A stretch of 64,000 nt of DNA from Planctomyces sp. SH-PL62 (lineage in GTDB: Bacteria > Planctomycetota > Planctomycetia > Isosphaerales > Isosphaeraceae), in NCBI RefSeq assembly GCF_001610895.1, contig NZ_CP011273.1, forward strand, positions 434,001 through 498,000. Reading direction: 5' to 3'. The notes beneath the pieces were generated by a model. That model was not told where the DNA came from and made no database searches. It was given only the letters and a program-made list of their open reading frames with translations. The translations under genes were made by a program, and so were the position numbers. Below, in pieces: positions 50,129 through 58,876 of this stretch. Within the stretch, counting starts at the first letter, position 1, and each line of letters opens with the position of its first letter.

Positions 50129-51193
50129 TCAGTAGCCGTCCGCGGAGACGACCTCGCCGCCGTCTCGCGAGCCGAGCGCCATCCAGGTGTTCTGGTCGAT
50201 GGACGATTTGATGAAGCGGACCGAGCCGTCGGCCATGCCGACGTTCACGCCGCCGGAGTGATGGCTGCTGATCCCGAAGAGCGAGCCGGTGTCCGCCCCG
50301 CAGCCGTCGTTGCAGCCCCAGCGGCAGGCGGAGAACGTGAACCGCGACGACATCGGAGGGATGATGATGTTGACGAACGTGAATCCCGCCGTCCCCTGCG
50401 CCCAGCGGTAGCCCGTGTTGGTGCGGAAGCTTGGGCTCGAGATGGACGCCTGGCAGGTGGCCGCCATGCCCATGACGCCGATGATGTCCTGCCGGGCGTC
50501 CCGGTAGTTCAGAGCGCCGCTGAGGCCGGACTTGTACCAGCGGTACTTCTCGGTGGTGCCGGAGAAGTTGAGGGCGCCCGTCTTCTCGTCCCAGGATCCG
50601 CCCGCGCCCACCAGCATCTCGGTCGCGGCGATCGTGTTCGAAGTGCCGTCCGTGACGTGGCCGATCCCATACGCCGACTGATTGGCGAAGAGGCCGTTGG
50701 AGTTGGAGGACGTCGTGTCGGTCCCGGTGCCGATGTTGCCGAAATAGTTGTTGAAGTTCTCGATGCCGACGTACCCGTCCGACGGGCACATGAACGCGGA
50801 GACCTTGGTGTCCCACACCGTCGCATTGCTCCAGGTCAGGTCCGAATATGCGGGCGTCCGCGGATAGCATGCGAGGTCGAAGTTGCAGGAGTTGTACAGC
50901 GGGGTCTGCTCGAGGTAAGGCAGGAGGTAAGCGTGCGCGCCGAAGGTGCCCCAGTTCGTCTGGACGCCGGGGTCGCTATAGGCGATGGCGGTCATCATCG
51001 GGAAGGACCCGACGGTCTGGTGATAGTTGTGCAACCCCAGGCCGAATTGCTTGAGGTTGTTCACGCACTGGGCCCGACGCGCAGCCTCGCGAGCCGACTG
51101 CACGGCCGGCAGGAGCAGCGCGATCAGGACGGCGATGATGGCGATCACCACGAGCAATTCGATCAGGGTGAAACCGCGACGGATTTGACGCAC
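50129..51193 (-). CDS. DUF1559 prepilin-like protein
   Basis: 354 residues. After a short leader (MRQIRRG) comes [25 protein letters not shown], the prepilin cleavage and TM segment, then [26 protein letters not shown]. The C-terminus ends in [19 protein letters not shown]. It is processed by prepilin peptidase and probably assembles on the surface; DUF1559 families are expanded in planctomycetes. The GTG start at 51193 is preceded by GAGGAG; an upstream ATG at 51553 would produce an implausible leader. It lies between a small lipoprotein gene and the kinase gene, all on the minus strand. Confidence 0.88.
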   Translation of the reverse strand: MRQIRRGFTLIELLVVIAIIAVLIALLLPAVQSAREAARRAQCVNNLKQFGLGLHNYHQTVGSFPMMTAIAYSDPGVQTNWGTFGAHAYLLPYLEQTPLYNSCNFDLACYPRTPAYSDLTWSNATVWDTKVSAFMCPSDGYVGIENFNNYFGNIGTGTDTTSSNSNGLFANQSAYGIGHVTDGTSNTIAATEMLVGAGGSWDEKTGALNFSGTTEKYRWYKSGLSGALNYRDARQDIIGVMGMAATCQASISSPSFRTNTGYRWAQGTAGFTFVNIIIPPMSSRFTFSACRWGCNDGCGADTGSLFGISSHHSGGVNVGMADGSVRFIKSSIDQNTWMALGSRDGGEVVSADGY

Positions 51194-51411
51194 GGGAGGT
51201 CTCCTCAGCTCGGAGTTGGGAAAAAGGGATGACGGCGAGAACGATTCGTCGGCCCCCGCGTCCACCGCCCCGAAGCCCGCCTCGACGTCCGGGCGCGCCC
51301 AAACCACCGAGCTTGATCCCGCGGTCCGGGGGGGACGGCTGCGACAGGCGGCCCGAGGACGAACGGCGTCGCAAGGGCCCCCTGCGTTCCGGGGTGCGAG
51401 GTTGCTGGCGC

Positions 51412-51624
51412 TCAGCGCGACCGCGACGGCCGCCTGGACTGGGACTTGGCCTTGTCCCCGATCATGTTGCCGTAGTGCGCCCTCATGGCGTCCTGCGTCT
51501 GCGTGTCGGCCTTCAAGGTCTGGGCGGGCGTCGGCGGCTTCGGGGCGCCCCAACCGCAGCCTTGGAGGAGACCGAGCGAGATCACGACGGCGAGGCGCAC
51601 CGCTGACGGCCGAAGTTGATGCAT
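51412..51624 (-). CDS. Small lipoprotein
   Basis: 70 residues with a lipoprotein signal: an Arg-containing start, a hydrophobic core ([13 protein letters not shown]) and a lipobox Cys. The rest is short, charged and probably disordered ([21 protein letters not shown]). DUF1559 genes in planctomycetes are often preceded by such a small lipoprotein (memory of the pattern). AGGTGAG lies upstream of the ATG at 51624. Confidence 0.65.
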   Translation of the reverse strand: MHQLRPSAVRLAVVISLGLLQGCGWGAPKPPTPAQTLKADTQTQDAMRAHYGNMIGDKAKSQSRRPSRSR

Positions 51625-52338
51625 CGGTAGTGGCTCACCTAATTGCATAGTATTGTCGGTGTGGAGGATAAGAAACGATCAACGGTTCTTGGGCCGGCCG
51701 CAGGTCCACCTGGATGTCATTGCGGACCGGTGCCAGGCAGGTGGCGCATCAGGCTCGACGCCCCTTCTCAATCCTCAGCAACCCGGGAAGCGCTTCGAAC
51801 GGACCCTCGCCTCATCACGCGAGCTTGCGGATTCCTCCAGGGGAATCCCGGGCTCGGTCGAGTCCACGTTTCAATCAAAGATAAGCAGCATTGAATCAGG
51901 GAGAGGTCTGACGTCGGACGAGGTTAAGTCTCATGCGGAGATGTAGCAAGATAATTCGCCCGAATCTCGACCGAGTTCATATCGGCCGGAATATGAACAA
52001 GGCGTGAAGATATGGAGACATCGGTTTTAGACGGCCGCAGGTCCGGCGTGCACTCGAAGGTGGGGGGGCGGTCGTCGGCCGAGCAAGCGAAGGGAGGGCC
52101 TGGAGGGTCGGGACGCCGCTGGGTCCGTGCATCGGCCGCGACTCGCCCGCGGCCCCCGTCCCGAGCGCCCGGACGAGGTCTCTCCCTCGGGACGCGCGTG
52201 AAGTCCGGTCGGAATGGTGGAGGCGCGCCTCATCGAATCCAGTAGGATCCCGGCTCCGTTGCGGCCGGTCGAGGCCCAGCCGTGGAAGTTCCAGGGCGTC
52301 GCCTTCGCGCTCGTCGACCGCACGCGAGGAGAGCAAAC
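51625..52338. other. Intergenic region, 714 bp
   Basis: It contains a perfect palindrome at 51975-51998, AT-rich patches around 51900-52000, and, at its end, a 42-codon open frame whose stop overlaps the VOC start (listed separately). No other ORF of normal composition is seen. Confidence 0.55.
51975..51998. promoter_or_regulatory. Perfect palindrome, possible operator
   Basis: GTTCATAT, an 8-bp spacer (CGGCCGGA) and ATATGAAC form a perfect inverted repeat of 8-bp arms. Its size and AT-rich arms resemble sites for dimeric repressors. It lies about 360 bp upstream of the VOC gene; no regulator gene is adjacent, so its role is unknown. Confidence 0.35.
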
Positions 52339-52342
52339 GTGA
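52214..52342 (+). pseudogene. Small open frame or gene remnant overlapping the VOC start
   Basis: 42 codons from ATG 52214 to a TGA that overlaps the VOC GTG (GTGA). The composition is ordinary protein-like (MVEARLIESSRIPAPLRPVE, then QPWKFQGVAFALVDRT) rather than shadow-like, and the 4-bp overlap is the usual sign of translational coupling. The frame is closed just upstream, so this looks like the 3' end of a gene whose 5' part is lost or frameshifted. The family is not recognised. Confidence 0.35.
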
Positions 52343-52827
52343 GCAAAATGATGACATGCCTCTGGTTCGACCGCGGCCAGGCCCGCGAGGCGGCCGAGTT
52401 CTACGCGAGCGTGTTCCCCGACAGCCGGGTCGGGAGCGCCTACGCCTCCGCGACGGACAATCCGTCGGCGAAGGCGGGCGAGGAGCTCACCGTCGAGTTC
52501 ACCGTGCTGGGCCAGTCGTTCATCGGCCTGAACGGCGGGCCGATGTTCAAGCCGAACGAGGCGGTCAGCTTCATGGTCCTGACCGAGAACCAGGAAGAAA
52601 CCGACCGCTACTGGGACGCGATCGTCAGCAACGGCGGCCAGGAGAGCCATTGCGGCTGGTGCAAGGATCGCTGGGGCTTCTCCTGGCAGATCACCCCCCG
52701 CGCGCTGCTCGCGGCGACGACCGACCCAGATCGCGCCGCCGCGAAGCGCGCCATGGAGGCGATGATGACGATGGGGAAGCTCGACATCGCCATGATCGAG
52801 GCCGCCCGCCGGGGCGAGGGCCGCTGA
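52339..52827 (+). CDS. VOC superfamily protein (PhnB/3-demethylubiquinone methyltransferase-like)
   Basis: 162 residues. It has the VOC beta-alpha-beta-beta-beta arrangement: MTCLWFDRGQAREAAEFYASVFPDS, FTVLGQSFIGLNGG, then NEAVSFMVLTENQEETDRYWDAIVSNGGQESHCGWCKDRWGFSWQITP. That last block is the PhnB/Glyoxalase_3-type signature with the conserved Trp/Asp/Gln pattern. The function is unknown, despite frequent labels such as 3-demethylubiquinone methyltransferase. GAGGAG lies 7 nt before the GTG start. It overlaps the 42-codon frame upstream. Confidence 0.85.
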   Translation: MSKMMTCLWFDRGQAREAAEFYASVFPDSRVGSAYASATDNPSAKAGEELTVEFTVLGQSFIGLNGGPMFKPNEAVSFMVLTENQEETDRYWDAIVSNGGQESHCGWCKDRWGFSWQITPRALLAATTDPDRAAAKRAMEAMMTMGKLDIAMIEAARRGEGR

Positions 52828-53324
52828 GTCGAGCCCGAACGGCGTGTTCCCGTCGCGCGCGAAGCTCGTGCGGCCGCCGAACCCTCCGGACGAGGGGCTC
52901 GAAGTCGGCCAGGCGCCTGAAAGGCTCTCCCCGTGGAGTGCGCGGCCCGCATCCGCGACCCATCCGGCGCGTCTGGACGAGCGTCGCCGCGTCCACGTCC
53001 GACCGCGAAGGCCCGGCGCGGGCCTCCAGCCGGGGCTCGTCGTCGGGCGCCTCGGCGGCCGTCGTGGCCGTCGCGAGGATGAGGCCCGTGGTCGCCGTCA
53101 GGGTCAGCCGGTCGACTTTCTTTCATGGTCGTCGCCCCAAAGAGGCGCGCCCGCGGCACGGATGGGTCGCGCCCGCCGGGACGTCGCTCCCTCTCCCGCG
53201 TCCGACCGCGATGCGGCCGGCCTCGCACCGCCGAGAATCGATGAAGGGCCTCGCCGCTTTTGCACGCGGAATAGGTTGGATAGCCGCGAGGCCCGTCCGA
53301 ATTCTCGAGGGAAGGTGTCGAAAA
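52828..53324. other. Intergenic region, 497 bp, holding a gene remnant
   Basis: Between the VOC and tautomerase genes (both plus). The minus strand carries a decayed GH71/GH99-like fragment (52850-53126). No other feature is seen except the tautomerase ribosome site. Confidence 0.5.
52850..53126 (-). pseudogene. Decayed 5' fragment of a GH71/GH99-like gene
   Basis: On the minus strand a signal-peptide-like stretch (VDRLTLTATTGLILATATTA) leads to DDEPRLEARAGPSRSDVDAATL, closely matching DDEPWLKPYDGPSRADVDATTL of the intact gene at 42283-42217. Over 67 aligned nucleotides about 55 match. Beyond this the frame shifts (a DGS...H pattern reappears one frame over), and the catalytic barrel is absent. 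The ATG at 53126 is also out of frame with the signal stretch. This is a pseudogene of a once-secreted paralogue. Confidence 0.55.
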
Positions 53325-53705
53325 ATGCCCATGTATACAATCGTTATTCAGTCGGGTTCGGTCGACGAGACGGCGAAGGCGAGCCTCGCGGCCGAGATCA
53401 CCGCGCTCCACGTCGAGCTTTCGGCGGTGCCGAAGGACTGGGTCCACGTCGTCTTCCAGGAATACGCGCCCGGGAGCGGCTTCAACGCCGGAGAGGCGGG
53501 GCCTCTGGTCGCCCTGACGGCCGCGATCCGGAGCGGACGCTCGGCGGACTACAAGCACCGGCTCCTGACGAGCCTCTGGACGCTGGTCAAGGGGGCGACG
53601 GGGGCGCTGGACGAGCAGATCGTGGTCGGGTTGCAGGAGGTGGGGCCCGGACAGGCCATGGAGATGGGCCGGGTGATGCCGGAAGTCGATTCGAACGTGT
53701 CCTGA
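53325..53705 (+). CDS. Tautomerase superfamily protein (4-oxalocrotonate tautomerase-like)
   Basis: 126 residues. After removal of the initial Met the protein begins with Pro (MPMYTIVIQSG), the catalytic base of the tautomerase superfamily. The beta-alpha-beta pattern follows (AKASLAAEITALHVELSAVPKDWVHVVFQEYAPG), with the conserved Val-Val-Phe strand. Length fits the cis-CaaD/MSAD-type longer members. The substrate is unknown. GGAAGG lies upstream of the ATG. It is followed by the ThDP enzyme after 31 bp, so the two are probably co-transcribed. Confidence 0.75.
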   Translation: MPMYTIVIQSGSVDETAKASLAAEITALHVELSAVPKDWVHVVFQEYAPGSGFNAGEAGPLVALTAAIRSGRSADYKHRLLTSLWTLVKGATGALDEQIVVGLQEVGPGQAMEMGRVMPEVDSNVS

Positions 53706-53736
53706 CGCCATCTGACGAACGAGGAGGTCCGCCGTC

Positions 53737-55368
53737 ATGAGCCGATCCCATGAAGTCGCGATGAACGGGGCCCGGAGCTTGTTCAAGTCGCTGGTGGACG
53801 CGGGGGTCACGACCTGCTTCGCGAACCCCGGCACGTCCGAGATGCAGCTCGTCTACGAGATCGGCCTGACCGACGCGATACGTCCGATCCTGTGCCTCCA
53901 GGAGGACGTGGTCACCGGCGCCGCGGACGGGTACGGCCGCATGAAGGGGACGCCGGCCGTCGCGCTCCTGCACGTGGCCTGCGGGTTCGGCAACGGCGTG
54001 GCCATGCTGCAGAACGCGGCGAGGGCGAATACGCCGATCGTCAACGTCGTCGGCGTGAACGCCTCGTACCACCAGGCCAACTTCCCGGAGCATGAGCTGG
54101 TCAACGGCCGCGTCTCCGACATCGCCCGCGTGGTCTCGCACTGGTGCGGCGAGGCGCGAAGCGCCAGCCATCTCGGCGAACTCGGCGTGGAGGCGGCGGC
54201 GCTCGCCAAGACGGGCAAGGTCTGCACCATCGTGGCGCCCAACGATCGCCACTGGGAGGAGGCCGTCCCGCCGCCGACGCCGCCCCCGCCGGCGGGACGG
54301 CCCCGGGCCGCCGCGGAGGCGATCGAACGGGCCGCCGAACTCCTCGCGAACGGGAAGAAGACCGGGCTCGTGCTGGGGGGGCTCGCCCTCCAGGGCGAGG
54401 CGCTGGAGCTGGCCGGCCGGATCGCGGCCAGGACCGGCGCCGTCCTGCTCGCGGAGACGTTCCCCTCGCGCTATCTCTCGCGCGGCGAGGGACGCCCGCC
54501 GGTGGACCTGATCCCCTATGAGCTTGAGATCGGCATCAAGTACCTGGAGTCGTACCAGCAGCTGGTCTTCCTCGGCGCGAGGCTGCCGGTCGCGACCTTC
54601 GCCTACAAGGACAAGCCCACCCTCAAGAGCGCACCGGGGTGCGAGCTGTTCACGCCGGCCTCGGAGGACCAGGATCTCGAGACGGCGCTCCGCTCGCTCG
54701 CCGAGGCGGTCGACGCCCTCGGCACGCCGCCGATCCGCCAGGCCCGTACTCCGGCGTCGGCGTCCCCTTCCGGCGAGCTGACGGCGGATGCCATCGGGCG
54801 GACGCTGAGCGAGCTGATGCCGGCCGACGCCATCCTCGTCGACGAGGCGGCCACGAACGCCGCGCCCATCCAGGCGGCGACCAGGGGGGCCCGACCGCAC
54901 GACTATCTCAACCCCGCCACCGGCGGCGCGATCGGCGGCGGCCTGCCCATGGCCCTGGGGGCGGCCGTCGCCTGCCCCGGCCGCAAGGTCGTCGCGGTCC
55001 AGGCGGACGGCAGCGGCATGTACACCGTCCACGCCCTGTGGTCGATGGCTCGCGAGAACGCCGACGTCGTGGTGGTCGTCCTCAAGAACGACGCCTACGC
55101 GATCCTCGGCCTCGAGATGGCCCGCGTCCGCGAGGGGGAGCTGAATGCGAAGATGAGGTCGATGCTGGAACTCGGCGACCCGGCGCTGGACTGGGTCGCC
55201 CTGGCGAAGGGCCTCGGCGTGCCCGCGAGCCGCGCCGGCACCGCCGAGGAGTTCCATCGCCAGTTCGCGGCCGCGATCGCCGAGAAGGGCCCGCGACTCA
55301 TCGAGTGCCAGGTCGCCGTCCCGAAGGAGCTGCTCGCGCTGGAGGAGGTCCTCCACCAGCAACGCTGA
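53737..55368 (+). CDS. Thiamine diphosphate-dependent enzyme, acetolactate synthase-like
   Basis: 543 residues in three domains. The Pyr domain has the catalytic Glu in LCLQEDVVTGAADGYGR (about 50). A central FAD/DHS-like domain follows (about 190-330). The PP domain has GGAIGGGLPMALGAA and the ThDP motif ADGSGMYT... with Asn in VVLKNDAY (about 430-455). The family includes acetolactate synthase, benzoylformate decarboxylase and relatives; the ADGS form of the motif resembles decarboxylases, so true acetolactate synthase activity should not be assumed. GAGGAGG lies 9 nt before the ATG. It is probably co-transcribed with the tautomerase. Confidence 0.85.
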   Translation: MSRSHEVAMNGARSLFKSLVDAGVTTCFANPGTSEMQLVYEIGLTDAIRPILCLQEDVVTGAADGYGRMKGTPAVALLHVACGFGNGVAMLQNAARANTPIVNVVGVNASYHQANFPEHELVNGRVSDIARVVSHWCGEARSASHLGELGVEAAALAKTGKVCTIVAPNDRHWEEAVPPPTPPPPAGRPRAAAEAIERAAELLANGKKTGLVLGGLALQGEALELAGRIAARTGAVLLAETFPSRYLSRGEGRPPVDLIPYELEIGIKYLESYQQLVFLGARLPVATFAYKDKPTLKSAPGCELFTPASEDQDLETALRSLAEAVDALGTPPIRQARTPASASPSGELTADAIGRTLSELMPADAILVDEAATNAAPIQAATRGARPHDYLNPATGGAIGGGLPMALGAAVACPGRKVVAVQADGSGMYTVHALWSMARENADVVVVVLKNDAYAILGLEMARVREGELNAKMRSMLELGDPALDWVALAKGLGVPASRAGTAEEFHRQFAAAIAEKGPRLIECQVAVPKELLALEEVLHQQR

Positions 55369-55373
55369 AGCTT

Positions 55374-55415
55374 CGACCGTCCGGCGGGCGAAGGTCGCGG
55401 CCCGCCGGACGGTCG
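55374..55415. terminator. Bidirectional terminator-like hairpin
   Basis: A perfect 16-bp GC-rich stem (CGACCGTCCGGCGGGC with GCCCGCCGGACGGTCG, 10-nt loop) begins 6 bp after the ThDP gene stop and lies 120 bp before the accC stop on the other strand. No T run follows. The position between convergent genes suits a shared terminator. Confidence 0.7.
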
Positions 55416-55535
55416 CCTGGCTTTCGGCGGGATCGGGACGCCCTCTCCTCCCGAGGATCGTGGCGTCGGGTCGATGCGGCCGAATGCGACCTGCGTCGAT
55501 CTCGCGGCAGGATCAAGGGCGTGCGGGGGCCGGTC

Positions 55536-56891
55536 TCAGGCAGGCTTTTTGGGCGGCATGAGGACGCGTTCCACCCAGGTGGTGTCGACGTTGCCGTCGA
55601 TGAAGTCCTTGTGGCGGAAGATGCGTTGGTGGAGGGGGATGGTGGTCTTGATGCCTTCGATGGCGAGTTCGTCGAGCGCCCGGCGCATCCGGTTGATGGC
55701 CTGGGGGCGGCTGGGGGCGTGGACGATGAGCTTGCCGACGAGGGAGTCGTAGTTGGGGGGGATGCTGTAGCCGGCGCGGATGTGGGAGTCCCAGCGGACG
55801 CCGGGGCCGCCGGGGACGCGCAGGTCGGTGATCCGGCCGGGGGAGGGTCGGAAGTCGTGCTCGGGGTCCTCGGAGTTGATCCGGACCTCGATCGAGTGGC
55901 CCTCGGACTTCACGTCTTCCTGGCGGAACGGCAGGGGCTCGCCGGCGGCGATGCGGATCTGCTGCTGGACGAGGTCGATGCCGGTGATCTCTTCGGTGAC
56001 CGGGTGCTCGACCTGGATCCGGGCGTTGACCTCGATGAAGTAGAAGTTGTTCTCGGCGTCGACGAGGAACTCGCAGGTGCCGGCGTTGGTGTAGCCGACG
56101 GCCTTCGCCAGGCGGACGGCGGCCTCGCCGAGCTTGACGCGGACCTCCAGCGGGAGCTGCGCGGCGGCCTCCTCGACGAGCTTCTGGTGCCGGCGCTGGA
56201 GGGAGCAGTCGCGGTCCCAGCAGTGGACGACGTTGCCGTGGAGGTCGGCGAGGATCTGGACCTCGACGTGCCGGGGGCGGTCGATGTACTTCTCGAGGTA
56301 GATCGACGGGTTCTTGAAGGCGGCCTGGGCCTCGTTGCGGGCGGCCTGGATGGAGGCCGGGAGGGTGGCCTCGTCGCGGCAGACGCGCATCCCCTTGCCG
56401 CCGCCGCCGGCCGCGGCCTTGATCAGGACGGGGAAGCCGATGACCTTGGCGAGTCGGACGGCCTCGGCCTCGGATTCCACGGCGCCGTCGGAGCCGGGGA
56501 CGCTGGCGACCTTGGCCTGGGCGGCGATCAGCTTGGCCTCGGTCTTGAGGCCCATCTTGCGGATGGCCTCATGAGGGGGGCCGATGAACTCGAAGTTGCA
56601 GCTCCGGCAGATCTCGGCGAACTGGGGGTTCTCGCTGAGGAAGCCGTAGCCGGGGTGGATCGCCTGGACGTCGGCGACCTCGGCGGCGGCGATCAGCCGG
56701 GGGATGTTCAGGTAGCTGTCGGCCGAGGCGCCCTTGCCGATGCAGATGGCGCGATCGGCCAGTTCCAGGTAGGGGGCGTCGCGGTCGGCCTGGGAGTAGA
56801 CGGCCACGACCTCGACGCCCATCTCCTTGCACGCCCGGATGACCCGGAGGGCGATCTCGCCGCGATTGGCGACCAGTATCCTCTGAAACAT
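55536..56891 (-). CDS. accC: Acetyl-CoA carboxylase, biotin carboxylase subunit
   Basis: 451 residues, normal length. It carboxylates biotin on AccB with ATP and bicarbonate, the first step of malonyl-CoA synthesis. The N-terminus [21 protein letters not shown] is canonical. The ATP-grasp loop is [11 protein letters not shown] (about 160-170), and the active-site region has [14 protein letters not shown] with the catalytic Glu and Arg (about 288-300). The C-terminal biotin carboxylase domain ends VERVLMPPK. It lies downstream of accB on the same strand, 70 bp apart. Confidence 0.97.
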   Translation of the reverse strand: MFQRILVANRGEIALRVIRACKEMGVEVVAVYSQADRDAPYLELADRAICIGKGASADSYLNIPRLIAAAEVADVQAIHPGYGFLSENPQFAEICRSCNFEFIGPPHEAIRKMGLKTEAKLIAAQAKVASVPGSDGAVESEAEAVRLAKVIGFPVLIKAAAGGGGKGMRVCRDEATLPASIQAARNEAQAAFKNPSIYLEKYIDRPRHVEVQILADLHGNVVHCWDRDCSLQRRHQKLVEEAAAQLPLEVRVKLGEAAVRLAKAVGYTNAGTCEFLVDAENNFYFIEVNARIQVEHPVTEEITGIDLVQQQIRIAAGEPLPFRQEDVKSEGHSIEVRINSEDPEHDFRPSPGRITDLRVPGGPGVRWDSHIRAGYSIPPNYDSLVGKLIVHAPSRPQAINRMRRALDELAIEGIKTTIPLHQRIFRHKDFIDGNVDTTWVERVLMPPKKPA

Positions 56892-56961
56892 CGAACTTCA
56901 CCACCTCGACTCGACGGGCGCGCCCGCCGGGGTACTTCGGGATCGACGCGGGCCGGACGGG

Positions 56962-57470
56962 TCAGGCGGGCACGACGCGGAACATGGGCTGGCCGAACTC
57001 GACCGGCTGGCCGTTCTTGACCAGGATCTCGGCGATGGTGCCGGAGACGCCGGCGGGGATGTCGGTGAAGACCTTCATGGCCTCGATGATGCAGAGCGTC
57101 GTCGAGGGCTGCACGGCGGTCCCGATCGACACGAACGGGGGGGAGTCGGGCGAGCCGGACGAGTAGTACGTGCCGACCATCGGGCTCTCGATGACGATGG
57201 TCTTGGGCCCGGCCGGGGCCTCGGCGACCGGGTCGGCCCGGGGCGCGACAGGGGCGGCCGGGGCCGGCGGGGCGTACGCGGTCGGATACGGGGGGCGTAT
57301 CCCGGCGCGGCGGCGACCTCCGGCCCTCGACGCTGGAGGTGGACCCGGTACGGGCCGTCGGTCACCTCGAGGTCGCTCAGGTCGTACTGCTTCATCAGAC
57401 GGACCAGGTAGTGGACCTTCTTCACGTCCAAGGGCTCGCCGCCCTTGTCTTCAGCACCCTGATCGCCCAT
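56962..57470 (-). CDS. accB: Acetyl-CoA carboxylase biotin carboxyl carrier protein, interrupted by an apparent 1-nt deletion
   Basis: The ATG at 57470 gives MGDQGAEDKGG ... DVKKVHYLVRLMKQYDLSDLEVTDGPYRVHLQR, the normal BCCP N-terminus. The frame is lost in the G6 run (plus strand) at 57290-57295. Adding one C on the coding strand joins GYAPPYPTAYAPPAPAAP, a typical Pro/Ala linker, to IESPMVGTYYSS and the biotinyl domain with the biotin Lys in EAMKVF (about residue 133 of 169). The protein ends at 56962. It carries the carboxyl group for AccC. A cell needs this gene, so a real mutation here is unlikely. It lies between pepP and accC. Confidence 0.88.
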
Positions 57471-57602
57471 GCCTTCGCTCCGCTTCCCTTGCCTGTATCG
57501 TGTCGCGACGGCCGCCGCCGGTGGGCGGGGGCGGGTCGCGGGATCGTCTCTCTCGGAGTACGGGACGGGCCGGACTCCTCGCCTCGCCTCGTCTCGGGTG
57601 GA

Positions 57603-58694
57603 TCAGGGCCGCACGGCGTCGAGCCCCTTGGGGAGGTTCGAGAGGACCTCGCGCCCGTCCGGGGTGACCAGCACGTCGTCCTCGATGCGGACCCCGCCCC
57701 AGTCGGGGAGGTAGATCCCCGGCTCGACGGTCACCACCATGCCCGGCTCCAGGATCGTCGGCGACTCCCGGCGCAGGCGAGGCCCCTCGTGGACGTCCAT
57801 GCCGATCCCGTGGCCCAGGCCGTGGTCGAAAAATCGGCCGAATCCCGCTTGCTCGATGAACGAGCGGGCTTCGGCGTCGACGTCCTGGGCGCTGGCGCCG
57901 GGGCGGATCGCCGCGATGGCCCGTTCCTGGGCCGCCAGGACGAGGCGATAGACCTTCTCAAATTCTGGAGTGACGTTACCGGTAACCACCATCCGCGTCA
58001 AGTCGCTCTTGTAGGATCGGCCGCAGGCCCCCCAGTCGATCAGGACGAAATCGTCGTCGCCGATTCGGGTCTCGGCGGTCGGCCTCGCGTGCGGCAGCGC
58101 GGCCCGGCGGCCCACCGCCACGATCGTCGAAAAACTCGTCCCGGTCGCCCCCAGCCCCCGCATGTGCGACTCCAGCCGGTCGGCCGCGTCCTTCTCGGTC
58201 TCCCCGGCCTTCAACTCCCCTTTCAGCTTCAGAAAGGCGTCCTGGGCGATGGCCACGGCCTCGCGGATCCGGGCGATCTCGTCGTCGTCCTTGACGGCCC
58301 GGAGGGGCTCGACGAGGTCGGTCGTGGGGGCGAGGGCCGTCCCGGCGAGTTCCCCCTTGAGGGCCTCCCAGTCGGCGAAGCTCAGATGGGCGGCCTCGAA
58401 CCCGAGCCCACCGACGCCGAGCTTGCCGACGACGTGGGCGACGGCCTTGTTCATGTTCTGGACGTTGGGCCGGATGTAGGCTTCCAGGCCGGGGCATTCC
58501 TGTTCGAGCTGGGTGGTGAACCGGCCGTCGGAGACGATCAGGTCCCGGTCGCGGCCCACCAGCAGGTAGGACGAGTCGCCGCTGAACCCGGTCAGATAGG
58601 CGACGTTGGTGGGGGCGACCACGAGCAGGGCGTCGAGCCGAAGGGCTTCGAATCGGGCTCGCAGGGCGTCGCGACGGTGGAGGAACCGTTCCAT
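57603..58694 (-). CDS. pepP: Xaa-Pro aminopeptidase (M24 family)
   Basis: 363 residues. The N-terminal creatinase-like domain (LLVVAPTNVAYLTGFSGD) precedes the pita-bread metallopeptidase domain. Metal ligands are visible: Asp in VLIDWGA and YKSDLTR, His in GLGHGIGMD, Glu in TVEPGIYLP and VRIEDDVLV. It removes N-terminal residues before Pro. It is encoded immediately upstream of accB-accC, an arrangement seen in several bacteria, possibly with efp nearby, but efp is not in this window. Confidence 0.92.
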   Translation of the reverse strand: MERFLHRRDALRARFEALRLDALLVVAPTNVAYLTGFSGDSSYLLVGRDRDLIVSDGRFTTQLEQECPGLEAYIRPNVQNMNKAVAHVVGKLGVGGLGFEAAHLSFADWEALKGELAGTALAPTTDLVEPLRAVKDDDEIARIREAVAIAQDAFLKLKGELKAGETEKDAADRLESHMRGLGATGTSFSTIVAVGRRAALPHARPTAETRIGDDDFVLIDWGACGRSYKSDLTRMVVTGNVTPEFEKVYRLVLAAQERAIAAIRPGASAQDVDAEARSFIEQAGFGRFFDHGLGHGIGMDVHEGPRLRRESPTILEPGMVVTVEPGIYLPDWGGVRIEDDVLVTPDGREVLSNLPKGLDAVRP

Positions 58695-58876
58695 GGGGGG
58701 CTCCGGGGATCGGGCGGGGGGGAATCCGGGCGGGGTCCTCGAAATCGGCGGGGGGGCCGGCGGGATGGATTCGGGACCGCCGCATGTTACGTTAGCCGGA
58801 ACCGGCGCCGCCGCAAAGGGGTGGCGGAACGCTCGCCGACATCCCCCACTCCCCTACTCCGCGAGTCCTCACCATC

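Noticed and set aside
46524-50135. Plus-strand frame of 1203 codons opposite the kinase gene
   Set aside because: It repeats with the 126-bp TPR period because it is antisense to those repeats; no independent motif.
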